DNA of 64,000 bases from Bacillus sonorensis NBRC 101234 = KCTC 13918 (GCF_001592005.1 NZ_BCVZ01000001.1:62001-126000), one strand, 5' to 3'. Counted from the stretch's first letter, positions 35,971-45,340 are shown. The notes: generated by a model from the letters alone, not told the origin. Program-made: numbers and translations.

Positions 35971-37676
35971 AACTGACGAGAACACAATATGCTGAGCTGT
36001 TCGGACCGACAACAGGTGATAAAATCAGGCTCGGGGATACCGATCTTTGGATTGAAGTCGAAAAAGATTTCACTGTTTACGGGGAAGAAATGATTTTTGG
36101 CGGAGGAAAAACGATTCGCGATGGTATGGGACAAAATGGCCGAATCACCGGTAAAGACGGCGCGCTTGATCTTGTGATCACAAACGTTGTCGTGCTTGAT
36201 TATACGGGGATCGTGAAAGCCGATGTCGGCATTAAAGACGGCCGAATCGTTGGAATCGGAAAAAGCGGAAATCCGGACATCATGGATCAAGTTGATCCGC
36301 ATATGATCGTAGGAGCCGGAACAGAAGTCATCTCCGGTGAAGGAAAAATTTTGACAGCCGGCGGAGTTGACACCCATGTTCATTTTATTTGCCCGCAGCA
36401 AATGGAGGTCGCCCTGTCTTCTGGAGTGACGACATTAATCGGCGGCGGGACAGGCCCTGCGACCGGCAGCAAAGCGACAACATGTACATCAGGAGCCTGG
36501 TATATAGCAAGAATGCTCGAAGCCGGTGAAGAATTTCCGGTCAATGTCGGTTTTACGGCTAAAGGAAACGCTTCAGATCCAGCGCCGTTGATTGAGCAGG
36601 TGGAAGCTGGAGCGATCGGACTTAAGCTTCACGAAGACTGGGGAACGACGCCGAGAGCCATCAAAACTTGCATGGATGTCGCGGAGGAAGCGGATATTCA
36701 AGCAACGATTCATACTGATACGATCAATGAAGCCGGATTCCTTGAAAACACGCTTGAAGCGATAGGCGACCGCGTCATTCATACCTACCACATCGAAGGG
36801 GCCGGCGGAGGGCATGCGCCCGACATTATGAAGCTTGCTTCTTATGCGAATATCCTGCCTTCATCTACAACTCCGACAATTCCGTATACCGTCAATACAA
36901 TCGATGAACATTTGGATATGATGATGGTTTGCCACCATTTGGATGCCAATGTTCCTGAAGATGTCGCCTTCAGCCACTCGAGAATCCGGGCGGCCACGAT
37001 TGCTGCGGAAGACATTCTGCACGATATCGGCGCAATCAGCATGACATCCTCTGACTCACAGGCAATGGGCCGAATTGGCGAAGTGATCATCCGTACTTGG
37101 CAGACGGCGGATAAAATGAAAAAACAGCGCGGCGCTTTAGTTGGAGAAAATGGAAATGACAATGTGCGCGCAAAGCGCTATATCGCAAAATATACCGTCA
37201 ATCCCGCTATCACTCATGGCATCAGCCATGAAGTCGGGTCAGTCGAGAAAGGTAAATTAGCCGACCTTGTCCTCTGGGACCCGATGTTTTTCGGCGTCAA
37301 ACCGGAGCTCGTATTAAAAGGCGGAATGATCGCAAGGGCGCAAATGGGTGATCCGAATGCCTCCATCCCTACGCCGGAGCCTGTATTGATGCGGCGGATG
37401 TATGCTTCTTACGGTAAAGCGAACCGCTCGACTTCCATTACATTTATGTCTCAGGCAAGCATTGACCGCGGTGTCCATAATACATTGGGGCTAGAGAAAA
37501 TGATTTCCCCTGTCCGCGGCATTCGGCGGCTCAGTAAAATGGATATGAAATGGAACAGAGCGCTTCCAAAAATTGAAATCGATCCTGCATCATACCAAGT
37601 ATACGCCGACGGAGAAGAACTGTCGTGCCAGCCGGTCAGTTCCGTCCCGCTCGGCCAAAGATATTTCTTATTCTGA
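35967..37676 (+). CDS. ureC: Urease alpha (catalytic) subunit UreC
   Basis: 569 residues carrying the two-nickel active site: HVHF after GGVDT (two His ligands), the carbamylated lysine in GLKLHEDWG, histidines in ATIHTDT and [15 protein letters not shown], the mobile-flap Cys-His in MVCHHL, and the aspartate in SSDSQAMGR. The start is GTG, overlapping the ureB stop. No ureEFGD nickel-loading genes follow, as in B. subtilis, so maturation must depend on genes elsewhere or on an unusual route. Confidence 0.96.
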   Translation: MKLTRTQYAELFGPTTGDKIRLGDTDLWIEVEKDFTVYGEEMIFGGGKTIRDGMGQNGRITGKDGALDLVITNVVVLDYTGIVKADVGIKDGRIVGIGKSGNPDIMDQVDPHMIVGAGTEVISGEGKILTAGGVDTHVHFICPQQMEVALSSGVTTLIGGGTGPATGSKATTCTSGAWYIARMLEAGEEFPVNVGFTAKGNASDPAPLIEQVEAGAIGLKLHEDWGTTPRAIKTCMDVAEEADIQATIHTDTINEAGFLENTLEAIGDRVIHTYHIEGAGGGHAPDIMKLASYANILPSSTTPTIPYTVNTIDEHLDMMMVCHHLDANVPEDVAFSHSRIRAATIAAEDILHDIGAISMTSSDSQAMGRIGEVIIRTWQTADKMKKQRGALVGENGNDNVRAKRYIAKYTVNPAITHGISHEVGSVEKGKLADLVLWDPMFFGVKPELVLKGGMIARAQMGDPNASIPTPEPVLMRRMYASYGKANRSTSITFMSQASIDRGVHNTLGLEKMISPVRGIRRLSKMDMKWNRALPKIEIDPASYQVYADGEELSCQPVSSVPLGQRYFLF

Positions 37677-37687
37677 TAAACGCTAAA

Positions 37688-37720
37688 GAAGATGAACACA
37701 GGTGATGTTCATCTTCTGTT
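37688..37720 (+). terminator. Stem-loop after ureC
   Basis: GAAGATGAAC (37688-37697) pairs with GTTCATCTTC (37707-37716) and is followed by a weak TGTTT. Probable terminator of ureABC. The following 150 bases up to the ywpJ stop hold no supported gene. Confidence 0.65.
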
Positions 37721-37872
37721 TGGCCCTTCAATGTCAAAGGAAGCATCCCCAACATCTTATGATGAGATGTCGGAGATGCTGAATCAAAGAAGGGCAAGTA
37801 TTAAATCGCTGCCCCTATCGTTACGCTGCCAGCTCTGCACCGGCATCACGCCGATATTAAAGGGTATGCGAA

Positions 37873-38757
37873 TTAAATCGATTTTAAACCTTTTTTCTGA
37901 TCGATGAGGTGCCGCAGGATATGAGCCACACCGTTTTCATCATTTGTCAGCGCCACTTCGTCGGCCATCTCTTTAATATCCTCGCGGGCGTTCCCCATCG
38001 CAAAGCTCCTCCCGGCTGCTTTCAGCATGGAATAATCGTTGAGGCTGTCTCCGACGGCAGCCGTCTCATCCAGCGGAATGCCGAGCTTATGCGCCAGTTT
38101 TTCTAATGCGAGCCCTTTGGACGCCTGAATATGCTCAAGCTCAAAATTGTGTTCGGCCGAAGTGACGAGCGTTAGGCCCTTTTCCTTTTCAAAGCGTTTC
38201 CAGCCTTTTTCAAGCTTTTCTTTATGAAAGGAAAAGCCTAAAACGTTGTATACATTGAGGTTTTGATCGCGTTCAAACAGCTCCCGATAAGAGTTGATGT
38301 ACGCGTAGCCGTTTTGGCTGAGCTGCTGCTCGGCGGCCAGTTCAAGCTTTGATAAATCGGCATCGGGATTTGCTCTTCTCAGACGGTCCAATTCGATATC
38401 GAGCAGCTCTCTTCCATTTTGCGGAGTAAAGATCGCATCATCGCTGAACACTTCATAGTAGTAATTCTCTTCTTCAAGCCAGCGAAGAATTCCTTCCGCC
38501 TTTTTCCGCTCAATCGGAACGGCATGGCAAAGGCGCCCTTCAGGGTCGTGAATCACCGCTCCATTGGCGCTGATGATCCATGTTTTGATGCCTGTCTCCT
38601 GAAAAATCGTTTGCACGTCAAAAGACGCCCTCCCTGTGGCAATGACCACTTCAATTCCGTTTTTCTGCGCTTCCTTTATCGCTTCGATGCTCTCCCTTGC
38701 CACTTTGCTTGCACTGTTTAATAAAGTCCCATCCAAATCCACGGCAATCATTCTCAT
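37873..38757 (-). CDS. ywpJ: Cof-type HAD sugar phosphatase YwpJ
   Basis: 294-residue HAD phosphatase with motif I DLDGTLLN, motif II ATGRAS, SKGLALEKLA containing the motif III lysine, and GDSLNDYSML. Same family as ywtE in this window; both end with a segment containing NDENGVAH/Y. Matches B. subtilis YwpJ (PhoC), a phosphosugar phosphatase linked to GlcR. Start ATG 38757, nine bases after GGGGGAAA. Lies 15 bases downstream of glcR in one transcription unit. Confidence 0.9.
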   Translation of the reverse strand: MRMIAVDLDGTLLNSASKVARESIEAIKEAQKNGIEVVIATGRASFDVQTIFQETGIKTWIISANGAVIHDPEGRLCHAVPIERKKAEGILRWLEEENYYYEVFSDDAIFTPQNGRELLDIELDRLRRANPDADLSKLELAAEQQLSQNGYAYINSYRELFERDQNLNVYNVLGFSFHKEKLEKGWKRFEKEKGLTLVTSAEHNFELEHIQASKGLALEKLAHKLGIPLDETAAVGDSLNDYSMLKAAGRSFAMGNAREDIKEMADEVALTNDENGVAHILRHLIDQKKGLKSI

Positions 38758-38772
38758 CAGCTGATTTCCCCC

Positions 38773-39543
38773 TTATGTCCCTTCTTGTTCTGCCACAAGC
38801 AGCTCCACACCGTGCTGATCGAGCAGCCTCTGGAATTCTGTTACCGGCAGCCTGTCGGTAATGAGAAGATCAATGTCGCTTAGCCCGGCATACCGGAAAA
38901 AATCCGTCCTTCCAATTTTGGAGTGATCCGCAAGCGCGATCACTTGTTTCGCTTGGGATATCATTTTCCTCTTGACCATTCCATCCTCTTCATGGGCAAT
39001 TGTCAGCCCCTTATCAGAAACTCCGACAACCCCGATGAAAGCTTTATCGACATGGTAGCCTGACAGCTTTTCAATTACGGAAGCGCCATATAAAAATCTG
39101 TGCTCCTTCTGAAGCTTTCCGCCGAGAAGATGGATATCCGCCCCCCTCCTTGAAGAAAGAACCTCCGCCTGGTTAATCGAGTTGGTTATGATCGTACAAC
39201 TGATATCCGGTAAATGCTCTGCACAGGCTTGAACTGTCGTGGACGCGTCGAAAATGATATGGTCGCCTTCCCTGATTAATGAAGCAGCCGCTTTGCCGAT
39301 CATGTTCTTTTCTTCAGAAACGATTTCCAGTCTTCCGGAGTAGTCTTTAATCTCATCATGAATGGTCGGCAAGATGGCGCCGCCCCTCGTCCGGATGATC
39401 GCGCCACGCTCTTTCAGCTTGACGAGATCACGTCTTGCCGTATCTCTTGAGACTTGGAATAAAGAGCAAATCTGCTCAACGGAAATTCGTTTATGCTCCT
39501 TTAAATAGTCGATGATGGAAATTAACCGTTCCTCCTGATACAC
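38773..39543 (-). CDS. glcR: DeoR-family repressor GlcR
   Basis: 256-residue DeoR regulator. N-terminal helix-turn-helix ISVEQICSLFQVSRDTARRD at about residues 19-38; C-terminal phosphosugar-binding domain with FDASTTVQACAEHL and ALADHSKIG. GlcR of B. subtilis was found through glucose-repression mutants and controls itself and the downstream phosphatase. The ywpJ gene follows directly, consistent with a response to sugar-phosphate stress. Confidence 0.92.
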   Translation of the reverse strand: MYQEERLISIIDYLKEHKRISVEQICSLFQVSRDTARRDLVKLKERGAIIRTRGGAILPTIHDEIKDYSGRLEIVSEEKNMIGKAAASLIREGDHIIFDASTTVQACAEHLPDISCTIITNSINQAEVLSSRRGADIHLLGGKLQKEHRFLYGASVIEKLSGYHVDKAFIGVVGVSDKGLTIAHEEDGMVKRKMISQAKQVIALADHSKIGRTDFFRYAGLSDIDLLITDRLPVTEFQRLLDQHGVELLVAEQEGT

Positions 39544-39644
39544 TTCATCATTCCTTCTTCTCTTAAGTGAAATTCGTTGTTGTTAAGTAATTATAAGTTA
39601 AATTCATAATGATATCAAGACGAAATAAGTAAAGTTAAGCAAAA

Positions 39645-39689
39645 AAGGACTGAATGCTAGAGCATATGTACATCTCCAGCATCCAGTCC
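39645..39689 (-). terminator. Terminator of the glucitol operon
   Basis: On the minus strand GGACTGGATGCT pairs with AGCATTCAGTCC (one G-U pair) and is followed by TTTTTT. It starts right after the stop of the last gene of the operon. Confidence 0.88.
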
Positions 39690-39694
39690 CTTTG

Positions 39695-40360
39695 CTAAAG
39701 AGAAAACGTTCCATATTCAGACCGCCAGGCTTTGCGAAACGCCTCAATATCCCGGTCTATAGCGGGATGATCGGCCAGTTTCCCGAAAAGCGCCGGACTG
39801 ATCGTCGCTTCATGGCTCCCCGCTTCCATCACGGAGAGAATTTGCCCCTTATGTTTAAAGCTTGCCGCAAGCACTTTGCAATGAAATCCGTACATGCTGA
39901 ACAAGCCGACAATCGTTTTGACTGTCCCTGCTCCATCGCCGAATTCATTGTCAATCCGGTTGACATATGGCGCAACATACCCTGCACCCGCCTTTGCTGC
40001 AAGGACGGCCTGTGCAGCCGTATAGACAGCCGTTCCGGTTATGCGGAAATTTTCTTTAGAAAGCTGTTGAATCGCACGCAATCCTTCTTTTGTGACGGGG
40101 ATTTTGATCCAGACGTTTCCATCGAGCCAATCGTGCAGATCCTTTGCCTGCTCCATCATGCCCGCACAGTCTTTGCCAATGATTTGGGCATGAAGGGGCA
40201 GATGATCGGGAAGAAGGCGGCGAATCTCTTTGATCTGCTGCTTAAATGGCCGCTTTTCCCCGGCTATCAGTGCGGGATTGGTCGTAACGCCGTCAATGGG
40301 CAGCGAATCTAACAAGCTTTCAATCTCTGATATATTTGCTGAATCCACAAGCATTTTCAT
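39695..40360 (-). CDS. Fructose-6-phosphate aldolase / transaldolase-like protein
   Basis: 221-residue small transaldolase-family protein. The Schiff-base lysine is in VWIKIPVT (Lys86), the N-terminal DSAN and TTNPAL motifs are present, and SRID-like NRIDNEFGDG appears after the GTAVYTAAQ segment. Both a GTG at 40369 and ATG 40360 open the frame; the latter lies eight bases after GGAG. Size matches FSA/TalC rather than classical transaldolases. As last gene of a sorbitol operon it may split or rearrange fructose 6-phosphate formed by SrlD. Which reaction it performs is not clear from sequence. Confidence 0.85.
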   Translation of the reverse strand: MKMLVDSANISEIESLLDSLPIDGVTTNPALIAGEKRPFKQQIKEIRRLLPDHLPLHAQIIGKDCAGMMEQAKDLHDWLDGNVWIKIPVTKEGLRAIQQLSKENFRITGTAVYTAAQAVLAAKAGAGYVAPYVNRIDNEFGDGAGTVKTIVGLFSMYGFHCKVLAASFKHKGQILSVMEAGSHEATISPALFGKLADHPAIDRDIEAFRKAWRSEYGTFSL

Positions 40361-40378
40361 TTCCGTCACTCCCCGCGT

Positions 40379-41164
40379 TTAATGCATGACCTGTCCTCCG
40401 GTCACATTTATGGATTGGCCTGTCATATAAGAAGCTTGATCTGATGCATAAAATAATACGGCGTTGGCGATATCATCGTACGTACAGCCGCGCTTCAGCG
40501 GAACTTTTTCCGTATACACGCGCTCCACTTCGCTTTCGGGAATACCCAGCTTTTTCGCATATTGCGGTATTAAGCTTTGGAACATCGGGGATTTCAATAA
40601 GTTCCCCGGCATAATGCTGTTCACGCGAATATTATGTTCGGCAAGATCGAGCGCAAGACTTTGGGTTAAGCCGACACCGCCGAATTTTGAGGCCGAATAT
40701 GCCGTATTATGTTTGCTGCCGACTTTTCCGGATTTTGAGTTGATTTGAATAATAGATCCTGAGCCCTGCTCGATCATGACTTTTGCCGTTTCTTTTGCGC
40801 AAAGAAAATATCCGGTCAGGTTGACATCGATGGTCTTCTCCCAATCTTTCAGCTGAAAGTCGATGATTTTATTGCTTTTCGCGATTCCCGCGCTGTATAC
40901 CATGACATCGATTTTGCCAAATGCAGCAGACACGTTCTCAATCATTCGTTTGACATCATTTTCTTTTGTAAAATCCGCTTCAATCGCCAGCGATTTTTTA
41001 CCGTATTTCTCGGCTGCCTGATCCGCGGTTTTTTTGGCGTTTTCTCCATTGATGTCCGCGACGGCAACGTCGTATCCCGCTTCTGCCATCCGGTAGGACA
41101 GCGCTTCACCGAGGCTTTGTCCTCCTCCGCAGATTAACGCCGTTTTCCCTTCATTCATTTCCAT
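40379..41164 (-). CDS. srlD: Sorbitol-6-phosphate 2-dehydrogenase SrlD (SDR)
   Basis: Short-chain dehydrogenase of 261 residues converting glucitol 6-phosphate to fructose 6-phosphate. NAD motif CGGGQSLGEAL, MVYSAGIA in place of NNAG, and the catalytic YSASK. The role is assigned from its place after the three glucitol PTS genes and the length close to E. coli SrlD (259). ATG 41164 lies ten bases after GGAG. The stop is followed by the aldolase gene after 18 bases. Confidence 0.88.
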   Translation of the reverse strand: MEMNEGKTALICGGGQSLGEALSYRMAEAGYDVAVADINGENAKKTADQAAEKYGKKSLAIEADFTKENDVKRMIENVSAAFGKIDVMVYSAGIAKSNKIIDFQLKDWEKTIDVNLTGYFLCAKETAKVMIEQGSGSIIQINSKSGKVGSKHNTAYSASKFGGVGLTQSLALDLAEHNIRVNSIMPGNLLKSPMFQSLIPQYAKKLGIPESEVERVYTEKVPLKRGCTYDDIANAVLFYASDQASYMTGQSINVTGGQVMH

Positions 41165-41181
41165 ATCGCACTCGCTCCTTA

Positions 41182-41547
41182 TCAGCTTCTTTTAATTTGA
41201 ATCCAATCTCCAGCCAAAACCTTAGGCAATTCTTTCTGTTCAAGATATAACGTGCCGGGCAGTTCCGCAGTACTCGCCCCGTCAAATTTGAGCGTAATAT
41301 GTCCAAGGTTGGCCAGGTTCTGCGCCACGGCTTCCCCAACGGCGGTCACTTTATAAGATTCCCCGCCAAGCAGAAGCTCATCGCCTTTCATGACATCTTC
41401 TTCAACGGGCTGTATATCAATCGATAAGCAATAATCTTTTAATTCTTCTGGCGCTCCTTCGCCGAATAAAATCAGCATTTTTTCATCTGAGAAAGCGGAT
41501 GCTAATGCTCCGATTTTATTGATTTTCGTTTTATAAATCATAGACAT
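41182..41547 (-). CDS. srlB: Glucitol-specific PTS component IIA (SrlB)
   Basis: 121-residue cytoplasmic phosphocarrier that passes phosphate from HPr to the IIB domain of SrlE. Starts MSMIYKTKINKIGALASAF, with ATG 41547 after GAGGAGGGAG. The family segment LANLGHITLKFDG contains the probable phospho-histidine. Part of the srlA-srlE-srlB set; glucitol PTS is unusual in having this separate IIA type. Confidence 0.9.
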   Translation of the reverse strand: MSMIYKTKINKIGALASAFSDEKMLILFGEGAPEELKDYCLSIDIQPVEEDVMKGDELLLGGESYKVTAVGEAVAQNLANLGHITLKFDGASTAELPGTLYLEQKELPKVLAGDWIQIKRS

Positions 41548-41570
41548 GGTTTCTCCCTCCTCAAACAATC

Positions 41571-42578
41571 TCAGCTGTCATACAATCCAAAGCTCGCCAG
41601 CCAAGCAATGAAAACCGTAGGCGCTCCCGTTAAAAATCGCGAATACAGCACGGATGGGACTCCGACTTCGACGGTTTCCACCTCTGCTTCAGCAAGCCCG
41701 AGGCCGACAGGAACAAAGTCTGCAGCCGCCTGTGAGTTGATCGCAAATAATGCGGGCAGCGCGAGATTCGGCGGAATGTTGCCTTTTCCGATCTCTACGC
41801 CGATCAATGACCCGACCACCTGGGCGATAACCGCGCCGGGGCCGAGGAACGGAGAAAGCAGCGGAAACGAACAAACAAACGCGATTAACAGCAATCCTGG
41901 AAGGGAACCTGCAAAAGGAGACAGAAATTTCGCAAAAATATCCCCGATTCCCGACTCTTTGATGATGCCGATCAATAAAGCGACAAATGCCATGAATGGA
42001 AGTATCGTTTTGATAACGGTTTCAATCGCTTCCCGGCCGGCCTGATAAAAAATGCTGACAACCGACCCCATCGCCATTCCGACTTTCGCCATGACGCCTA
42101 TTGGCGCCTGCTGTTCACTAATTTTTTTGTCTGTGCTATAATGGTTTTGTTTATGTTCTATTTGATTATCTTTTAGAATATTGGACTGTTCCGGCTCTTC
42201 TTTAGCCTTATGCAGTTTGATATTCTCTTTTTTTACCCCTGAAACATAAATATCTTCTGTAATATGGGCAGCGAGCGGCCCGCTTTTTCCAGTTGCCATC
42301 ACATTGATGGTCGGTATCCGTTTTTGCGGATATAGACCGCATCTGAGCGTCCCCCCGCAATCAATAATGACAGCGGCCATTTCCTTTTCGGGAACCGTCG
42401 TCTTAAAACCGTCGACGAGCGTACATCCCGCAAGCTCCGCCAAATAGTCGGCAAACTCCGGCTTGTTTCCCCCTGTGACATATACGATTTTATTTTTTTG
42501 TTCATCAGGGGTGATCACCAGCGGTCCGCCAAATCCTCCCGGCCCTTTTGACACTATAACCGAACGATAGGAACTCAT
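41571..42578 (-). CDS. srlE: Glucitol-specific PTS component IIB-C2 (SrlE)
   Basis: 335 residues: an N-terminal IIB domain starting with [17 protein letters not shown], with the phosphorylated cysteine Cys74 in [11 protein letters not shown], a conserved [22 protein letters not shown] linker, and a C-terminal membrane domain with [17 protein letters not shown] and [13 protein letters not shown]. Homologous throughout to E. coli SrlE. Between srlA and srlB in the operon. Confidence 0.94.
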   Translation of the reverse strand: MSSYRSVIVSKGPGGFGGPLVITPDEQKNKIVYVTGGNKPEFADYLAELAGCTLVDGFKTTVPEKEMAAVIIDCGGTLRCGLYPQKRIPTINVMATGKSGPLAAHITEDIYVSGVKKENIKLHKAKEEPEQSNILKDNQIEHKQNHYSTDKKISEQQAPIGVMAKVGMAMGSVVSIFYQAGREAIETVIKTILPFMAFVALLIGIIKESGIGDIFAKFLSPFAGSLPGLLLIAFVCSFPLLSPFLGPGAVIAQVVGSLIGVEIGKGNIPPNLALPALFAINSQAAADFVPVGLGLAEAEVETVEVGVPSVLYSRFLTGAPTVFIAWLASFGLYDS

Positions 42579-42594
42579 CTGTCAACCGCCTTTC

Positions 42595-43143
42595 TTATTT
42601 AAGTTCGATCGAATCCTTTAATGAAACACCCTGCTGTTTCGCTACATAAGCCGTTGTGAAATCCGTCACCCAGCCTCTTAAAAAGTTGGTCACAATCCCG
42701 ACCAAAAAGTAGCGGAGAGCCAGCTCTGTCGTTTCATGCCCCAATGTCGTAATGCCTGCGGCAATCCCGAGAAAAACAAACAGCTCGCCGGGATTCACAT
42801 GGGGGAAGAGCCCGTTATAGGTATGGCAGGAATAAGAAGCTGCGGCATAATAGCTCGGTTTGTATTTTTCCGGAAGGAACTTTCCGAGCGACAGCGTCAT
42901 TGGGTTTGCAAGCATAAAAGTTCCGGCGGCGGGTAGCACCAAATACCGCGTCAAAGGGTTTTTTCCCGATTTTTTCGCAAGCGTTTCAACCCGCTTTTCT
43001 CCAATCAGCCGTATCATTGCATTCATGGCGACAAGCAGCATTATCAATAAAGGAACGATGTCTGTAAGCATGCTGACAAAAACTTCGCCGCCATGTCTGA
43101 ATAAATCCATAAATTTTTCTGCAAACCATGTTACGTTTTTCAT
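42595..43143 (-). CDS. srlA: Glucitol-specific PTS component IIC (SrlA)
   Basis: 182-residue membrane subunit forming the sorbitol channel with SrlE. Conserved [51 protein letters not shown] and [14 protein letters not shown] overlaps the gutM stop (ATGA). Length close to E. coli SrlA (187). Confidence 0.94.
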   Translation of the reverse strand: MKNVTWFAEKFMDLFRHGGEVFVSMLTDIVPLLIMLLVAMNAMIRLIGEKRVETLAKKSGKNPLTRYLVLPAAGTFMLANPMTLSLGKFLPEKYKPSYYAAASYSCHTYNGLFPHVNPGELFVFLGIAAGITTLGHETTELALRYFLVGIVTNFLRGWVTDFTTAYVAKQQGVSLKDSIELK

Positions 43144-43583
43144 ATTTCACCTCTTTTTTTCATCTGAAGATTAAACAGCTTTTGAAACAGCGATTTCTTT
43201 GGCGGAACATCACCTCCTTTAGTGATGATGCTGAATGTTCTTAACGCATCCTGAATTGCCAGCCTCGTCAGGCGGTCGTGAGAGGCAAGGTCGGACTGCC
43301 CGATTTTCGGCAGATACTTTCCTTCAAAGCCCTTTAAAGGCCTGATTCTTGAAAAAACCGTAACCCCTTGCATTTTGGAGGCCTGAATGATTTTATTCCG
43401 TTTATCAATGACAAACAAAACGACCGTCCCGGCTCTGAACAGCCCGGTCCGCCTTCCGACCGCCACTCTTCCCATCCGCCTGTATTCCGCGAATGTTCGA
43501 TTGAAATGCCTGATTTGCCAAAAGCCCAATACGCTTTGGAGAAGCCAGGCTATGCCAAGAGCAATGATAAAATAAATGATCAT
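43140..43583 (-). CDS. gutM: Glucitol operon activator-like protein GutM
   Basis: 147-residue protein with an N-terminal membrane helix ([20 protein letters not shown]) followed by a basic cytosolic domain containing [12 protein letters not shown] and [15 protein letters not shown]. Such GutM/SrlM proteins act with the regulator to activate glucitol genes. Coupled to both the upstream regulator and the downstream srlA by ATGA overlaps. Confidence 0.88.
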   Translation of the reverse strand: MIIYFIIALGIAWLLQSVLGFWQIRHFNRTFAEYRRMGRVAVGRRTGLFRAGTVVLFVIDKRNKIIQASKMQGVTVFSRIRPLKGFEGKYLPKIGQSDLASHDRLTRLAIQDALRTFSIITKGGDVPPKKSLFQKLFNLQMKKRGEI

Positions 43584-44542
43584 GTTTTGTTCTTCACCTC
43601 CGCGGCGATTTCTCTGGCTGTTTCGGCAGTCGTCACCAAAACATTAATGTAGCGGCCTTTGGCTGCTCCGATAATGGATGGAACCTTTTCACGCGATTCG
43701 GCCAGGCCGATTGAATATTCCAAATCTTTCAGCCGATTGATGTCTATGGCAATGGTTCTGTCATTAATCTCGGTGTCTATTAATTTTCCGGAACGGTCAA
43801 AAAAACGGGAACAGATATCGCCGACTGCATGTTTTTCTTTTAAACGCTCCATATCCTCATCTCCGTAAAAACCGGTCCAGATCATATTGGATGAACTAAC
43901 CGGCGCTCCGATTCCGACGGCTGCGACCGTAAGACCGTTCCAGAGTCCTTCTATTTTTTTGAAGTAATGGGACTTTACAATTTCGTCCTTTGTTTCTTTT
44001 TTCTCTACGACCGCTGCGGCATCGATAAAATACGGCGTGCCGCCAAAATCACTGGCAATGCTGTAGACGATGCTGTTCACGTGGTATTTTGTGTCCATTG
44101 TGCCCGGGCCTCCGACAAGCGGAACGAAAGAAGCGCTGCGTTTCCTGACTCCGTGGAATTCTCCGATCATGCCCGCCATCGTCGTCCCCCACGCAAATCC
44201 GACCGTATCACCGTCTTTAATGACGCGCTTTAACATATCGGCTCCTGCTTTGCCTACGCTTTTCTTCTTTTCCTCGGCTGTCTGCCCCGGTTTTGTCTCG
44301 CAGATAAACACTTCTTTAAGGCCGAGAAGCTGTTCAAGCTCGCGCTCTAAATCGTAATGGGCTCCGACATTGTCATCGATCGTAATTTTGACGATGCCTT
44401 CTTCCCGCGCCTTTTTCAGCATGCGGCCAACGGTTGTCCTGTAAATTCCCGTCGCCTTGGCGATCTGGCTTTGTGTCAAATCTTCTTCATAGTACATTTT
44501 GCAAATTTTGATTAAAAGACGCTTGTCATCTTTCATCTCCAT
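43580..44542 (-). CDS. SorC-family transcriptional regulator of the glucitol operon
   Basis: 320-residue regulator: N-terminal helix-turn-helix LTQSQIAKATGIYRTTVGRM, C-terminal SorC sugar-phosphate-binding domain with GDTVGFAWGTTM and VGGPGTMDTKYHVNSIVY. The frame extends to 44587, but ATG 44542 has AAGGGTG at five bases. It leads the operon and overlaps gutM. A palindromic operator lies just upstream, so it probably also regulates itself. B. subtilis uses the unrelated GutR for its gut genes. Confidence 0.88.
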   Translation of the reverse strand: MEMKDDKRLLIKICKMYYEEDLTQSQIAKATGIYRTTVGRMLKKAREEGIVKITIDDNVGAHYDLERELEQLLGLKEVFICETKPGQTAEEKKKSVGKAGADMLKRVIKDGDTVGFAWGTTMAGMIGEFHGVRKRSASFVPLVGGPGTMDTKYHVNSIVYSIASDFGGTPYFIDAAAVVEKKETKDEIVKSHYFKKIEGLWNGLTVAAVGIGAPVSSSNMIWTGFYGDEDMERLKEKHAVGDICSRFFDRSGKLIDTEINDRTIAIDINRLKDLEYSIGLAESREKVPSIIGAAKGRYINVLVTTAETAREIAAEVKNKT

Positions 44543-44560
44543 ACGATCACCCTTTACAAT

Positions 44561-44576
44561 TTGCACATTTGTGCAA
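44561..44576. promoter_or_regulatory. Palindromic operator before the SorC regulator gene
   Basis: TTGCACA-TT-TGTGCAA, a perfect 7-2-7 dyad between the promoter and the start of the regulator gene. Likely the SorC binding site. Confidence 0.7.
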
Positions 44577-44593
44577 GTAATGGTCATTTGTTT

Positions 44594-44607
44594 TGTATTC
44601 GCTTACA
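44594..44607. promoter_or_regulatory. cre-like site at the glucitol operon promoter
   Basis: On the minus strand TGTAAGCGAATACA fits the cre consensus with one mismatch (A for T at the tenth base). It abuts the -10 box, where CcpA could block initiation. Confidence 0.55.
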
Positions 44608-44635
44608 TTATACATACAGGACATTCTTGAGTCAA
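44607..44635 (-). promoter_or_regulatory. Sigma-A promoter of the glucitol operon
   Basis: On the minus strand TTGACT (complement of 44630-44635), 17 bases, then TATAAT (complement of 44607-44612). Confidence 0.8.
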
Positions 44636-44662
44636 TTTAAATTTGTCTTTTTTTTGACGAAA

Positions 44663-44689
44663 TAAAAAAACCGGTTCTAAAAACCGGGT
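44663..44689 (-). terminator. Stem-loop upstream of ssbB-side sequences, probable minus-strand terminator
   Basis: On the minus strand CCGGTT-TTTAG-AACCGG is followed by TTTTTTTA. It lies about 75 bases beyond the ssbB stop and separates ssbB transcription from the glucitol promoter. Confidence 0.75.
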
Positions 44690-44763
44690 ACAAGAGAGGA
44701 GAAATAGGGAGAATTCATTGATTTTCTATAGGAAAGGAGTTTGAGAGGAAAATCGTTCATGGT

Positions 44764-45105
44764 CTAGATCTCTGCGGTTTCGCGGGTTTTTCCGCCCAAA
44801 AAATGAGCGGAGCGGGCGACGACTTCTGTTAGAAAGATGCGTTTCCCTTCTGAATTCACATAATGGCGTGTTTGAATTCTGCCGTTCAAGCCGACAATAG
44901 AGCCTTTGCTGCAATAGTCAGCCGTATTTTCAGCCGTTTTTCGCCACAATGTGCAATTGACAAAGTCCGTTTCAATTTTGCCTGCGGCATTTTTGAAATG
45001 CCTGCTGACAGCCAAAGTAATATTTGCAACAGGGACACCGTCAGATGTATACCGCAGCTCCGGGTCCTTCGTTAAACGCCCGACCAGCATGATCTGATTA
45101 AACAT
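44764..45105 (-). CDS. ssbB: Single-stranded DNA-binding protein SsbB
   Basis: 113-residue SSB with one OB fold (MFNQIMLVGRLTKDPELRYT, then RHFKNAAGKIETDFVNCTLW). It ends TRETAEI and lacks the acidic DDDLPF-type tail that recruits partner proteins in SsbA, as in B. subtilis SsbB, the competence paralogue that coats incoming DNA. ATG 45105 follows GGGAGGG. I could not identify a convincing pair of ComK boxes upstream, though the region is AT-rich. Confidence 0.92.
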   Translation of the reverse strand: MFNQIMLVGRLTKDPELRYTSDGVPVANITLAVSRHFKNAAGKIETDFVNCTLWRKTAENTADYCSKGSIVGLNGRIQTRHYVNSEGKRIFLTEVVARSAHFLGGKTRETAEI

Positions 45106-45334
45106 TCCGTCCCTCCCTTCATCAGCGGTATCCCCAGTTTACAAGAGAAATCCCTGCAAGCAAAATATGGATAAAAGGAAATTGTTCCTGAGAAATTCAG
45201 TTTCCATTATATTTTATTGCTTTTATTACCATTAATAATAAACATCTTTTCTTTTTGATTTGGAAATATGTATTTTTCAAAAAAGTGCTGGTATATAAAA
45301 CATACACGTTTACGAGCTCTCAGACTGAATATGC

Positions 45335-45340
45335 TATAAT
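45335..45340 (+). promoter_or_regulatory. Extended -10 box of ywpF
   Basis: TGC-TATAAT, an extended -10 element 37 bases before the ywpF start codon; the -35 region is weak. Confidence 0.5.

Noticed and set aside
37692-37907. 71-codon plus-strand frame after ureC
   Set aside because: It begins inside the ureC stem-loop, has no ribosome site, and overlaps the end of ywpJ; no recognisable product.
45160-45210. Possible ComK boxes before ssbB (AAAAGGAAATTGT and GAAATTCAGTTTC)
   Set aside because: Each has mismatches and the gap between them does not fit the known 8, 18 or 31 base spacings.
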